Position numbers and translations under genes: made by a program. A DNA stretch of 64,000 nucleotides from Glutamicibacter sp. MNS18 (lineage in GTDB: Bacteria > Actinomycetota > Actinomycetes > Actinomycetales > Micrococcaceae), in contig NZ_JAPCHW010000001.1 in NCBI RefSeq assembly GCF_026107515.2, positions 248,001 to 312,000 of the forward strand, in the 5' to 3' direction. The notes under the pieces are model-generated. The model had not been told where the DNA came from. It was given only the letters and a program-made list of their open reading frames with translations, and searched no databases. Shown in pieces: positions 1-7,837 of this stretch. The first letter of the stretch is position 1. Every line of letters begins with the position of its first letter.

Positions 1-605
1 GTTTCACCGGGTGTGAGAAACCCTGGCCGCTGCGTGTCATCTTGGCCCTGGCGGCCCTGGCTTCCAGTGCCGCGGCCGTGGGGCTGGGCGCAAACCCGGG
101 TTTGCAGGACAGTCTGCTGGTGATTGCCGCCGGCGTTCTGCTTGTCTTCGTATCCCAGGTCTTCCGCGGGGCCGCGGCCAGCGGGCGGCTGACCAATGTG
201 GTGGCGGGAATCAGCGGGCTGGCCCTGGTCAGCCAGGGGGCGGGGTTCTCCGCGTTGGGGGCGGTCGCCGGCGGTTTCGGGATCATCCTGGTCACCGTGG
301 CCAGCCTGCTGGGTTCCGGGGCGGTGGCGATGACCCGGCTGCCCGACCAGGTGGTCATGGTCCTTTCGGTGCTCACCGGTTCGGCGGTCGCCGCCGCAGC
401 CAGCGCCCTGCCCTTGGGGCTGTACTGGTATCACTGCCTGCTGATCGGTGCCTTGGCCGGGCTGCTGGTCGGGTCGATGCGCGCCATCGTGCTGGCGACC
501 CGGGCGATCAGGAGCACCACGCATATCCTGGCGGTCTCCACCCTGATCCTGCTGGTGGCCGGTGCGTTGAGCTGGTACGCCATGCAGGTCATGGGCCGGA
601 TCTAG
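1..605 (+). CDS. Polytopic membrane protein, 5' end cut by window start
   Basis: The reading frame ending at the TAG at 603-605 is open back to the first base. The only in-frame start candidate near the edge is a TTG at 42 without a ribosome binding site, so the gene most likely begins outside the window. The visible ~200 residues are very rich in Ala, Gly, Leu and Val and form about six or seven hydrophobic segments, with a basic stretch (RAIVLATRAIR) before the last one. I do not recognise the family. A transporter or integral membrane protein of unknown function is all that can be said. Confidence 0.6.
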   Translation, partial: FTGCEKPWPLRVILALAALASSAAAVGLGANPGLQDSLLVIAAGVLLVFVSQVFRGAAASGRLTNVVAGISGLALVSQGAGFSALGAVAGGFGIILVTVASLLGSGAVAMTRLPDQVVMVLSVLTGSAVAAAASALPLGLYWYHCLLIGALAGLLVGSMRAIVLATRAIRSTTHILAVSTLILLVAGALSWYAMQVMGRI

Positions 606-683
606 GCGGAACATGACATCCTGAAAGTGATTCAGCTCTCGTCGGTTACCCGGCACCCCGACAGGTGGCGCTAGGATGGGAAC

Positions 684-803
684 ATGAACGAAAATTATCT
701 TGCACTCGAGATCTTCTTCCTGGCGCTGTTGACCGTTGCCGGCCTGGGTATGGCCGGTTTCGCCGGACTGGTTGTCAAGCGCCTGTTCAAGGGTCAGAAG
801 TAG
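684..803 (+). CDS. 39-residue single-pass membrane peptide
   Basis: A short frame (ATG 684 to TAG 801-803) begins MNENYLALEIFFLALLTVAG and ends with a basic tail, KRLFKGQK. It has one strongly hydrophobic helix of about 24 residues, then positive charges, which predicts an N-out/C-in topology. A GGATGGGAAC stretch precedes the ATG, and a good hairpin terminator follows five bases after the stop, so this is a self-contained transcription unit. Function is unknown. Small peptides of this shape are often overlooked in annotation. Confidence 0.6.
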   Translation: MNENYLALEIFFLALLTVAGLGMAGFAGLVVKRLFKGQK

Positions 804-807
804 AAGC

Positions 808-836
808 GGCGCACACTGTACGGTGTGCGCCTTCTT
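808..836 (+). terminator. Rho-independent terminator
   Basis: Perfect 9-bp stem GGCGCACAC / GTGTGCGCC with a 6-nt loop, followed by a short T-rich run (TTCTTC). It closes the 39-residue peptide gene. Confidence 0.75.
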
Positions 837-867
837 CATGTACATCCACGGAAAGCGAGCGCCGTAA

Positions 868-1500
868 ATGGCTATTGAAATTCCCACGGATCTCACCCCG
901 GAACTTGTCCCGCTATCCTGGCTGATCGGCACCTGGGAAGGCACCGGCCGCCTGGGTGAAGGCGAAGCGGATGACGCCTATTTCTGGCAGCAGGTAGCAT
1001 TCCGCGACACGGGACTACCCTGCCTGGAATACCGCAGCGAATCATGGCTGACCGAAGCCGATGGCACCCGCCTACGCCCGCTGGCGGTGGAAACCGGGTT
1101 CTGGTCGTTGGACCGCAAGTTGGAACCGGCTGATCCCGGACCGGGGATGACTCCCGGAGACCCGTTCCCGGTCCTGCGCTCAGCCGATGATGTCGAAAAA
1201 TTACGCACCGACGACGGTTTCAGAATCCAGGCGAGTATCAACCACCCTGGCGGGCTGAGCGAACTGTACTACGGGCTGATCAATGGGCCGCGGATCCAGC
1301 TGGCCACCGAGGCCCTGCTGCGCAGCGCGAATTCCAAGCCCTATGCCTCATCGACCAGGATCTACGGGTTGGTGGGCGGCGAGCTGTTCTGGCGTTGGGA
1401 CATCTCCCAGGGCGAGCAACAGCTGCAGGCCCATGCCTCCGCAGCCCTGAAACGCGTGTCGAACAGTGGGCAGAGTCCTACGGAAAGCGCCGGTGGGTAG
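868..1500 (+). CDS. Nitrobindin-like heme-binding beta-barrel protein (FABP-like)
   Basis: The 210-residue product matches the nitrobindin/DUF1794 family of small 10-stranded barrels. The signature GTWEGTGRLG at residues 21-30 is the family GxWxGxG motif. A C-terminal QAHASAALKRV segment carries His189 at the place where the family has its axial heme ligand. Family members bind ferric heme and react with nitric oxide or peroxynitrite; that this one does so is inference. The last ~15 residues are an unconserved Ser/Gly tail. Its stop lies 3 nt before the ygfZ ATG, so the two genes are probably co-transcribed. Confidence 0.8.
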   Translation: MAIEIPTDLTPELVPLSWLIGTWEGTGRLGEGEADDAYFWQQVAFRDTGLPCLEYRSESWLTEADGTRLRPLAVETGFWSLDRKLEPADPGPGMTPGDPFPVLRSADDVEKLRTDDGFRIQASINHPGGLSELYYGLINGPRIQLATEALLRSANSKPYASSTRIYGLVGGELFWRWDISQGEQQLQAHASAALKRVSNSGQSPTESAGG

Positions 1501-1503
1501 ACC

Positions 1504-2592
1504 ATGAGCGACAGTTACCAGTCGGTCCTCCTCAAGAGGGACGGCGCCGTGGCCGCAGCAGGGGTGGATGCCGGGGTGGCAGCCCACTACGGCGCGCCCA
1601 CCCGAGAGGCCCGTGATCTGTTCCAGGGCAAGGCCGTGGCCGACCTGAGCCATTTCGATGTGCTCCAGCTGCGTGGGGAGGACCGGCTGACCTGGCTGGA
1701 CACCATCAGCAGCCAACGCATCACGACCCTGGCCCCGGGGCAGAGCACCCAGGCCTTGCTGCTGAGCGTTCAGGGCCGGGCCGAGCATGTACTGAACATC
1801 GTGGCGGCCGAAGACCTGTTGTGGATCATCACCGAACCGCAGCATGGTGCGGCGCTGGCGCAGTTCATGGATTCAATGCGCTTCATGTCGCGGGTCGAGA
1901 TCCAGGATCTGTCGGCCACCCACGGGGTGCTGGCCAGCACCGTGGCCAAACCCGAATTGGGCGAGGTCGTCTGGGCGAACCCGTGGCCGAATATCCAGGT
2001 CGGAGGCTTCGCCTATTCCCGCGAGGACCATCCGGGCGCGGAACGGGACTGGTTCGAATACATCGTCCCGCTCACCGAACTTGAACAACGGGTCGGGCAG
2101 CTGCCCCTGGCCGGGACCATGGCCGTCGAGGCCTTGCGGATCGCCGCCTGGGAACCGCGTCTGGGTGTGGACACCGACGAAAAGAGCATCCCGCACGAGT
2201 TGGACTGGTTGCGCACCGCCGTCCATCTGGACAAGGGATGCTACAAGGGCCAGGAAACCATTGCCCGGGTCCACAATGTGGGCCATCCGCCGCGCCGGCT
2301 GGCGATGCTGCACCTGGACGGATCGATGCACACCCTGCCGGCGGCAGGCTCGCCGGTTATGGATGGCGAACGCGTGGTCGGCCGCCTTTCCTCCGTGGCG
2401 CTGCACTTCGAGGCCGGGCCCATCGGGCTGGCGACCCTGCGCCGCACCGTGCAACCGGATGCGCAACTGGAGGTCGAGGACGGGGATACCCGTTACCCGG
2501 TCAGCCAGGAGATCATCGTGTCCCCGGATGCCGGGCAGGTCGCCGGACGATTCACCGGGTTCTTGCGCACCCCGCGCACCCCGGGTGTCTAG
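1504..2592 (+). CDS. ygfZ: YgfZ/GcvT-domain folate-binding protein
   Basis: The 362-residue protein carries the YgfZ hallmark KGCYKGQE around Cys246, followed by ARVHNVGHPPRRL. This sets it apart from aminomethyltransferase GcvT. YgfZ/COG0354 proteins bind tetrahydrofolate and support synthesis or repair of some iron-sulfur enzymes; the conserved Cys is needed in studied members. The N-terminal part shows the usual GcvT-like segment (VADLSHFDVLQLRGEDRLTWL). It starts 3 nt after the nitrobindin-like gene and ends just before a bidirectional terminator. In actinobacteria the pairing of a nitrobindin-like gene with ygfZ recurs, suggesting linked roles in heme/Fe-S chemistry (inference). Confidence 0.88.
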   Translation: MSDSYQSVLLKRDGAVAAAGVDAGVAAHYGAPTREARDLFQGKAVADLSHFDVLQLRGEDRLTWLDTISSQRITTLAPGQSTQALLLSVQGRAEHVLNIVAAEDLLWIITEPQHGAALAQFMDSMRFMSRVEIQDLSATHGVLASTVAKPELGEVVWANPWPNIQVGGFAYSREDHPGAERDWFEYIVPLTELEQRVGQLPLAGTMAVEALRIAAWEPRLGVDTDEKSIPHELDWLRTAVHLDKGCYKGQETIARVHNVGHPPRRLAMLHLDGSMHTLPAAGSPVMDGERVVGRLSSVALHFEAGPIGLATLRRTVQPDAQLEVEDGDTRYPVSQEIIVSPDAGQVAGRFTGFLRTPRTPGV

Positions 2593-2603
2593 GACACAAG
2601 GAA

Positions 2604-2651
2604 AAAACCGCTGCGCCCCGCTCCCATCAGGGAGCGGGGCGCAGCGGTTTT
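2604..2651. terminator. Bidirectional terminator between ygfZ and pfkA
   Basis: A long stem, AAAACCGCTGCGCCCCGCTCC with its complement, is closed by a short loop and flanked by A and T tracts. It can end both the rightward ygfZ and the leftward pfkA transcript. Confidence 0.85.
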
Positions 2652-2664
2652 CCCCTGCCTGCAG

Positions 2665-3693
2665 TTAGCCGAAGAGGATCCGGGCCTCGGCGTAACGCTC
2701 GGCCGGTACACGCTTGAGGTTATCCAGTGCCGCACGGAGTGGAACCCGATGGATCTGCGTTCCGTGCAGCGACACCATGGTGCCCCACTGCCTGGCGGCC
2801 ACCGATTCTACGGCGGCCATGCCCAGCCGGGTGGCCAGCACGCGGTCGAAGGCCGTGGGAACCCCGCCACGCTGGATGTGTCCCAGAACCGTGGCCCGGG
2901 TTTCGATGCCCGTGTTTTCCTCGATCAGCGGGGCCAGCACCTCGCCGATGCCGCCGAGTCGCGGACGGCCGAAACTGTCGACCCCACGCGAGCTGAACGC
3001 CGCATCGGCACCTTCGGGCACGAATCCCTCGGAGACCACCACCAACGGGGCGCGCCCACGATCGTGGGCCTCGCGCACCCACCCGAAGATCTGTTCCATG
3101 CTGGTCGGAACCTCGGGGATCAGGATGGCGTGGGCGCCGGAGGCCATGCCGGCATGCAAGGCGATCCACCCGACATCCCGGCCCATGACCTCGGCGACCA
3201 TGCACCGGTGGTGGGATTCACCGGTGGTGCGCAGCCGGTCGATGGCTTCCACGGCGATCTGGTTCGCGGTATCAAAACCGAAGGTGTAGTCGGTGGCGTC
3301 CAGGTCGTTGTCGATGGTCTTGGGCACCCCCACGATCTTCAACCCGGCATCGGTGAGCCTTTTGGCCCCGGCCAGGGTCCCTTCCCCGCCAATGGCGATG
3401 ACGGCGTCGACACCCAGCCGGTCCAGGGTGGCCTGGATGCGTTCCGGCCCGCCGTTTTCCCCGTCGAACGGGTTGGTGCGCGAGGTTCCCAGGATGGTGC
3501 CGCCCTGTTTGGCGATACCCCGCACCTGGTGGCGGGGCAACTCGAAGATGTCGCCTTCCTTCACTCCGCGCCACCCGTCACGGAAGCCGACGAAGGAGAA
3601 ATCGTGGCTCTTGATCCCGTTGAGTACCGCACCGCGGATCACGGCGTTCAAACCGGGGCAATCGCCGCCGGAGGTCAGTATTCCAATGCGCAT
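2665..3693 (-). CDS. pfkA: 6-phosphofructokinase
   Basis: The 342-residue protein is a group A phosphofructokinase that phosphorylates fructose-6-phosphate in glycolysis. It has the N-terminal GGDCPGLNA nucleotide motif (residues 9-17), GGEGTL at 102-107, the catalytic PKTIDND with Asp128, and MGRDVGWIALHAG. The residue equivalent to E. coli Gly104 is Gly (residue 105), as in ATP enzymes. The residue equivalent to Gly124 is Lys (residue 125), as in pyrophosphate enzymes. This mixed signature is known from actinobacterial enzymes that are ATP-dependent, so ATP use is the better guess. It is transcribed toward ygfZ with a shared terminator. The 210 nt upstream hold no gene. Confidence 0.93.
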   Translation of the reverse strand: MRIGILTSGGDCPGLNAVIRGAVLNGIKSHDFSFVGFRDGWRGVKEGDIFELPRHQVRGIAKQGGTILGTSRTNPFDGENGGPERIQATLDRLGVDAVIAIGGEGTLAGAKRLTDAGLKIVGVPKTIDNDLDATDYTFGFDTANQIAVEAIDRLRTTGESHHRCMVAEVMGRDVGWIALHAGMASGAHAILIPEVPTSMEQIFGWVREAHDRGRAPLVVVSEGFVPEGADAAFSSRGVDSFGRPRLGGIGEVLAPLIEENTGIETRATVLGHIQRGGVPTAFDRVLATRLGMAAVESVAARQWGTMVSLHGTQIHRVPLRAALDNLKRVPAERYAEARILFG

Positions 3694-3903
3694 ATCTGCT
3701 CGATTCTACCTGGATGGCCAGCCGTGTCGCAGCGGGCAACCACCGGGGCAGCTACACGCCAGACCGGGCCGAAGGCCGGTTTCTTGTCTGTTCAGCAGCG
3801 CGCCGTTGAGCCGTCATTGATGCGATTCTACTGGGAAAACAGCAACGCGGCGAGTGCCGGCCGTGAAGTGAACCGGAACCCGCCGTGTTGCCGTGGCTGA
3901 TGG

Positions 3904-4146
3904 CTACAGTGCGCGCAACCACTTTTGCAGGATGATCGAATTGTCCTGGGCCGGGATCAGCAGCCAGGCCACCACATAGGCGGCGATGCCCACCCCGGGC
4001 AGCAGGAAGGAGAGCAGCATGGCGATACGCACGATCGTCAGGTCCCAGCCGAACTTGTCGGCGATGCCACCGGCGACTCCACCGGCCATGCGCGCCGGGC
4101 CGCGACGCAGTGGAATGGAACGCAGGGAGTTGAAGAATTTGTCCAT
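3904..4146 (-). CDS. Small PspC-domain membrane protein
   Basis: About 80 residues, nearly all a PspC domain: the basic segment LRRGPARMAGGVAGGIADKFGWD, then a hydrophobic hairpin ending in AYVVAWLLIPAQ. PspC domains sit in the inner membrane and take part in phage-shock or LiaFSR-type envelope stress sensing. I chose the ATG at 4144-4146 because AAGGA lies about 7 nt upstream. A longer frame from 4176 would overlap the upstream gene. It is the last gene of a three-gene leftward set of membrane proteins divergent from a PspC-fused kinase. Confidence 0.8.
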   Translation of the reverse strand: MDKFFNSLRSIPLRRGPARMAGGVAGGIADKFGWDLTIVRIAMLLSFLLPGVGIAAYVVAWLLIPAQDNSIILQKWLRAL

Positions 4147-4156
4147 GTCAGGATCC

Positions 4157-4405
4157 TTAGAGTTGGTTCGAATCATAGGGTGGAGGGGTGTTCTTCCTTG
4201 ATGCCGCCCGGCGGGCGGAGGCGACTCCGGAGATGATCAGGGCGATCCCGGCCAGGGCGATCAGCGTGATGAAGAACAACGGGGCGTCGAAACTCCAGGA
4301 GAACACATGCCTGGTCAGCTGGGCCAACGCCACCACGACCAGGATCAGGCCGAAAACCAGGGTACCGGTCGGGAACTTGGAAGAGTCGTATTTTTCGGGA
4401 TTCAT
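4157..4405 (-). CDS. Small two-helix membrane protein
   Basis: 82 residues with two hydrophobic segments (TGTLVFGLILVVVALAQL and FFITLIALAGIALIISGVA) and a basic, proline-containing C-terminal tail. AAGGA lies 10 nt before the ATG at 4405; a TTG at 4411 is the alternative. No named family is recognised. It lies between two PspC-domain genes with gaps of 10 and 13 nt, so it is almost certainly in the same transcript and likely part of the same envelope-stress module (inference from context). Confidence 0.75.
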   Translation of the reverse strand: MNPEKYDSSKFPTGTLVFGLILVVVALAQLTRHVFSWSFDAPLFFITLIALAGIALIISGVASARRAASRKNTPPPYDSNQL

Positions 4406-4418
4406 CGTCAATCAGTCC

Positions 4419-5711
4419 TTAGAAGTCCGAGGTATTCGACGGGGCGGCCTGTTCGGAAGCCACGGTGCTCACCCGGGCGAAGGCCCCGTTGACTTCGATG
4501 GTCAATACCGGTTGGCCACTGCCGGCGGCGGTGTTCGACGGCTGGTCTCCGCCTTGGGAGAGGAAGGCGCCGCGGGTCTCGATGCGCACCGGCACATCCG
4601 CGGGCAGCAGCAGATCCACAGAGGAGAATACCGCATTGACTTCCACCGTGGTGGACGAGGTCAGATCCGAGTAGTGGCGCAGGTCGATCGAGGCATTGCT
4701 GAACACCGCGTTGTAGTCGCCGTCGTTGTTTTGCTGGATCTGGCCGCCGGAATGGATGCCGAAGCCGGTGGTGTTGTTGTAACCGGTGTTGCCGAAGATC
4801 AATGACAGCACCAGCAACGGAATGGCCAATCCCAGCAGGCCGCCACTGGTGCGGTGGCTCAGCGCCGTCACCACCAGGGTCAGGCCCACGAAGAGCAGGC
4901 CCAGGGACAGGGCCAAGGACCAGGATCCGCCGGGGAAGGCGATCACGTCGAAGTAGTCGGCACAGAAAATCAGCGCCACAATCAGCGCGGTCACCCCGAC
5001 CACAATGGTGGCCACCCAGCCGGGGATCGGTGGCGCTTCGGGGACCTTCGGGGTCTTGGCCCGTGGTTCGGGCCGGGGATAGCTGTCGTCCGGTTCAGAT
5101 TGCATCGGGTTCTCCTTCTCGTGCTCCCGCGCCTGGGCGCTGGCGTTGTCCTGCCGGTCCCAGCCGGCTGCTGTGGCCCGGAAATCCTCGTCGATCCGTG
5201 GTGGGGCGGGCGGCCCCTGGTAGGGGAGGACCCCGCTGCCGGCAACTGGCCCGGGGGTGCTGGAGGGCGAACTGTCCGGGGTTGGGGTGGTGCCCTTGGC
5301 GAAGCTGGTGTTGTTCCGGCTGAAGACGATGAACAGCACCGCGGCAATGACCAGTAGCGGCCAGATGAACGGTGCCAGGCTGCTGAAGACCCACGGGGCC
5401 GGACCCACGCCAAGCACGAACACCGCCGTGGCCCCGGTCATGCCCAGGGTCCAGTTCTTCTTCAGGGCCTGCTCGAAATGGATCCGGCCCTGCTCGTCTG
5501 GCAGGAAGGCCCACGCCAGGCCGTAGGCGATCATGCCCACCCCGCCCAGTAGCGCCAGGGCGACCGCGATGCCGCGGATCAATACGGTATCAACCGTGAA
5601 CTTCTCCGCCACGCCGGCCGCGACGCCGCCCATCCATTGGGATTCCCGGCGGCGGATGCCGGCATTGCGCAGGCTTTCGAAGATCTTGTGCGGTGAGTGA
5701 TCGGTGTCCAT
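4419..5711 (-). CDS. PspC-domain protein with LiaF-like C-terminal domain
   Basis: 430 residues. Residues ~15-75 form a PspC domain (RRRESQWMGGVAAGVAEKF ... AYGLAWAFLPDEQG). Further hydrophobic segments follow around 90-135. A proline- and charge-rich cytoplasmic linker runs about 140-225. A second block of about four helices covers 230-310. The C-terminal ~110 residues look like repeated beta strands (NAVFSNASIDLRHY, VNAVFSSVDLLLP, EVNGAFARV), as in the LiaF/Toastrack-type domain found beside PspC in envelope-stress systems. It is first in a leftward operon and is divergent from the kinase gene. I infer a sensory partner or inhibitor of that kinase, as LiaF is for LiaS. Confidence 0.8.
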   Translation of the reverse strand: MDTDHSPHKIFESLRNAGIRRRESQWMGGVAAGVAEKFTVDTVLIRGIAVALALLGGVGMIAYGLAWAFLPDEQGRIHFEQALKKNWTLGMTGATAVFVLGVGPAPWVFSSLAPFIWPLLVIAAVLFIVFSRNNTSFAKGTTPTPDSSPSSTPGPVAGSGVLPYQGPPAPPRIDEDFRATAAGWDRQDNASAQAREHEKENPMQSEPDDSYPRPEPRAKTPKVPEAPPIPGWVATIVVGVTALIVALIFCADYFDVIAFPGGSWSLALSLGLLFVGLTLVVTALSHRTSGGLLGLAIPLLVLSLIFGNTGYNNTTGFGIHSGGQIQQNNDGDYNAVFSNASIDLRHYSDLTSSTTVEVNAVFSSVDLLLPADVPVRIETRGAFLSQGGDQPSNTAAGSGQPVLTIEVNGAFARVSTVASEQAAPSNTSDF

Positions 5712-5733
5712 GTTCCCATCCTCTCGCGTTCCG

Positions 5734-5833
5734 TCTCCCGCGCGCTATGCGGGAGAGCCCTGATTCCGACCCTGAGTCAACCCGTAAACCTTCCGGTGGT
5801 CTGGGGCGATGGCCACCAGTCGTGTTTGACTGG
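5734..5833. promoter_or_regulatory. Divergent regulatory region with two palindromes
   Basis: The 126 nt between the leftward PspC/LiaF-like operon and the rightward kinase gene contain two inverted repeats. One is TCTCCCGC-N7-GCGGGAGA at 5734-5756. The other is CCAGTC-N6-GACTGG at 5816-5833, which ends 4 nt before the kinase ATG. The spacing suits binding of a dimeric NarL-type regulator, so autoregulation by the neighbouring response regulator is plausible. No convincing -35/-10 pair could be fixed by eye. Confidence 0.4.
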
Positions 5834-5837
5834 GTAC

Positions 5838-7106
5838 ATGGATCGAACACAAGGCACCGGGCATATCGTGCGCAGCGAAACGCGTCTGGTGGCCGGCGTG
5901 TGCGGTGGGGTTGCCGACCATCTGGGACTTGCCGTGGGTTATATCCGTTTGGCCTTCCTTTTCCTCACCGCGCTCGGGGGTATCGGGATCATCCTGTATG
6001 CCTGGTTATGGGTTTTCACCCCGAGCGCGCAGGAGTCGCAGGCCGATGAATTGCGCAGTGCCGGGACCCGGCGCCGCAGCCTGGCCGAGGAACTGGGGCT
6101 GGGAAACGCCGCCTCCATCAATGCCCGGGAAGTGGCCGAGAAACTCGGCTCAATGCGTGAAATCCTCATCGGTGCGGTGCTGATGATCCTCGCCGTGCTG
6201 GCGCTGGGGCAGTGGCTGGGTTGGAATATCCGCTGGGACCTGATCTGGCCGGGAATCGGGATCGTGGCCGGGGTGTTGCTGGCATGGCTGCAGATCGACG
6301 GCAAGCAGCCGGCCAACGGCAGCAGGCAGCAACGGTTCGCGGCGCTGATCCGGCTCGGGGTGGGCCTCTTGCTGGTGATCGGCGGACTACTGGCCCTCAT
6401 CAGCGGCACCGTGGCCACCACCGACCTGATTGGCGGGATCTGGGCGGCGCTGGCCATCTTTGCCGGCGCAGTGGTGGTGTTGCTGCCCTGGGGCACCCGC
6501 CTGTGGCGGGACTTCCTGGCCGAACGAACCTCGCGGCAGGCGGCCGCGCAGCGCGCCGAGTTCGCCGCCCACCTGCATGACTCGGTTCTGCAGACCCTGG
6601 CGGTGATCCAGAAGCGGGCCACCGATCCGGCCGCGGTACGGGCCCTGGCCCGCAGCCAGGAGCGTGAATTGCGCCAGTGGCTATACGGGGACGGGCAAAC
6701 CGGCCAGGATGATGTGGTGGCGGCGATCGCCGCGGAGGCGGCCCAGATCGAGGCGCTGATGCTGCGTGAAGTCGATGTGGTCTCGGTGGGCTCCGCCCGT
6801 GGGTTTGCCGGGCAGCAGGCCCTGGTGCAGGCCAGCCGGGAAGCGATGATGAATGCGGCCAAACATGCCACCGGGTTGATCTCGGTCTTCATCGAATGCC
6901 ATGCCCAAAGCGTGGAGGTGTTCATCCGTGACCGGGGGACCGGGTTTGACGCCGAGCAGATCCCCGTGGACCGGTTGGGGGTGCGCGAGTCGATTATCGG
7001 CCGGATGCAGCGCGCCGGTGGCAGCGCCCGGATCCGCAGCGGCGAGGAGGGCACCGAAGTACAGTTGAGGATGCCGCACGGCACCGAAGGGGAAGAGAAA
7101 CCATGA
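5838..7106 (+). CDS. PspC-fused sensor histidine kinase (NarL/LiaS type)
   Basis: 422 residues. An N-terminal PspC domain covers ~10-60 (RSETRLVAGVCGGVADHLGL ... YAWLWVFTPS). More hydrophobic segments follow around 110-150 and 175-220. The HisKA_3 dimerisation segment has the phospho-acceptor His247 in AAHLHDSVLQTLAV. A HATPase domain follows, with N-box EAMMNAAKHA and RDRGTGFD. It should phosphorylate the regulator encoded next to it (4-nt ATGA overlap). The ATG at 5838 was chosen because longer in-frame starts run into the divergent gene; the ribosome binding site is weak. The fusion places the PspC sensor directly on the kinase, unlike systems where PspC is a separate protein. Confidence 0.88.
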   Translation: MDRTQGTGHIVRSETRLVAGVCGGVADHLGLAVGYIRLAFLFLTALGGIGIILYAWLWVFTPSAQESQADELRSAGTRRRSLAEELGLGNAASINAREVAEKLGSMREILIGAVLMILAVLALGQWLGWNIRWDLIWPGIGIVAGVLLAWLQIDGKQPANGSRQQRFAALIRLGVGLLLVIGGLLALISGTVATTDLIGGIWAALAIFAGAVVVLLPWGTRLWRDFLAERTSRQAAAQRAEFAAHLHDSVLQTLAVIQKRATDPAAVRALARSQERELRQWLYGDGQTGQDDVVAAIAAEAAQIEALMLREVDVVSVGSARGFAGQQALVQASREAMMNAAKHATGLISVFIECHAQSVEVFIRDRGTGFDAEQIPVDRLGVRESIIGRMQRAGGSARIRSGEEGTEVQLRMPHGTEGEEKP

Positions 7107-7768
7107 ACAATTCCGCCGTACCCGAACAGATCAGCGTGGTCCTGGTGGACGACCACGGGATCTTCCGATCCGGTCTCAAGGCCGACCTGGATGAGGGCAT
7201 CGAAGTGGTCGGTGAGGCCGGCACGGTAGAGCAGGCCATTGAACGGATCACCGAGCTGCGCCCGGATGTGGTGTTGCTGGATGTGCATCTGCCCGGTGGC
7301 CGCGGCGGGGGTGGGGCCGAGGTGCTGCGCGGCTGTTCGCAACTCTTGAACACCACCCGGTTCCTCGCCCTGAGCGTCTCCGATGCGGCGCAGGACGTGG
7401 TCACCGTGATCCGCAGCGGGGCACGCGGTTATGTCACCAAGAGCATCTCCGGACCCGAGATCTCCACGGCGGTACGCCGGGTGGCTTCCGGGGACGCGGT
7501 GTTCTCCCCGCGGTTGGCCGGCTTCGTGCTGGATGCCTTCGGCAGCGGTGCGGTGCAGCAGGTTGATGAGGAACTGGACCTGCTCTCGGACCGGGAACTG
7601 CAGGTGATGCGCCTGATCGCCCGGGGATACAGCTACAAGGAAGTGGCCAAGGAACTGTTCATTTCGGTGAAGACCGTCGAATCCCATGTCTCCAACGTGC
7701 TGCGTAAGCTGCAGCTGTCCAACCGCCATGAGCTCACGCGGTGGGCCGTGGACCGAAGGATCCTCTAG
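7103..7768 (+). CDS. Response regulator, NarL/LuxR family
   Basis: 221 residues. The receiver domain (~10-130) has the acidic pair Asp16-Asp17, the phospho-acceptor Asp60 in VVLLDVHLPG, and Lys113 in GYVTKSI. A LuxR helix-turn-helix domain lies at ~155-215 (LSDRELQVMRLIARG ... VKTVESHVSNVLRKL). A GGGGAAGAG ribosome site sits upstream, and the start overlaps the kinase stop by 4 nt. It is therefore the output half of the PspC-kinase system and probably controls the divergent membrane-protein operon and its own (inference). A glycine-rich insert (GGRGGGGAE) follows the phosphorylation site. Confidence 0.92.
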   Translation: MNNSAVPEQISVVLVDDHGIFRSGLKADLDEGIEVVGEAGTVEQAIERITELRPDVVLLDVHLPGGRGGGGAEVLRGCSQLLNTTRFLALSVSDAAQDVVTVIRSGARGYVTKSISGPEISTAVRRVASGDAVFSPRLAGFVLDAFGSGAVQQVDEELDLLSDRELQVMRLIARGYSYKEVAKELFISVKTVESHVSNVLRKLQLSNRHELTRWAVDRRIL

Positions 7769-7785
7769 ACCGGTATAAAGACGAA

Positions 7786-7816
7786 GGTGGCCCGGATCAA
7801 TGATCCGGGCCACCTG
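7786..7816. terminator. Bidirectional terminator
   Basis: Near-perfect 14-bp stem GGTGGCCCGGATCA / TGATCCGGGCCACC with a very small loop, placed between the convergent response-regulator and aminotransferase genes. T-tracts are poor on both sides. Confidence 0.65.
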
Positions 7817-7837
7817 CGTCTGGTGCGGGGTGATGGG

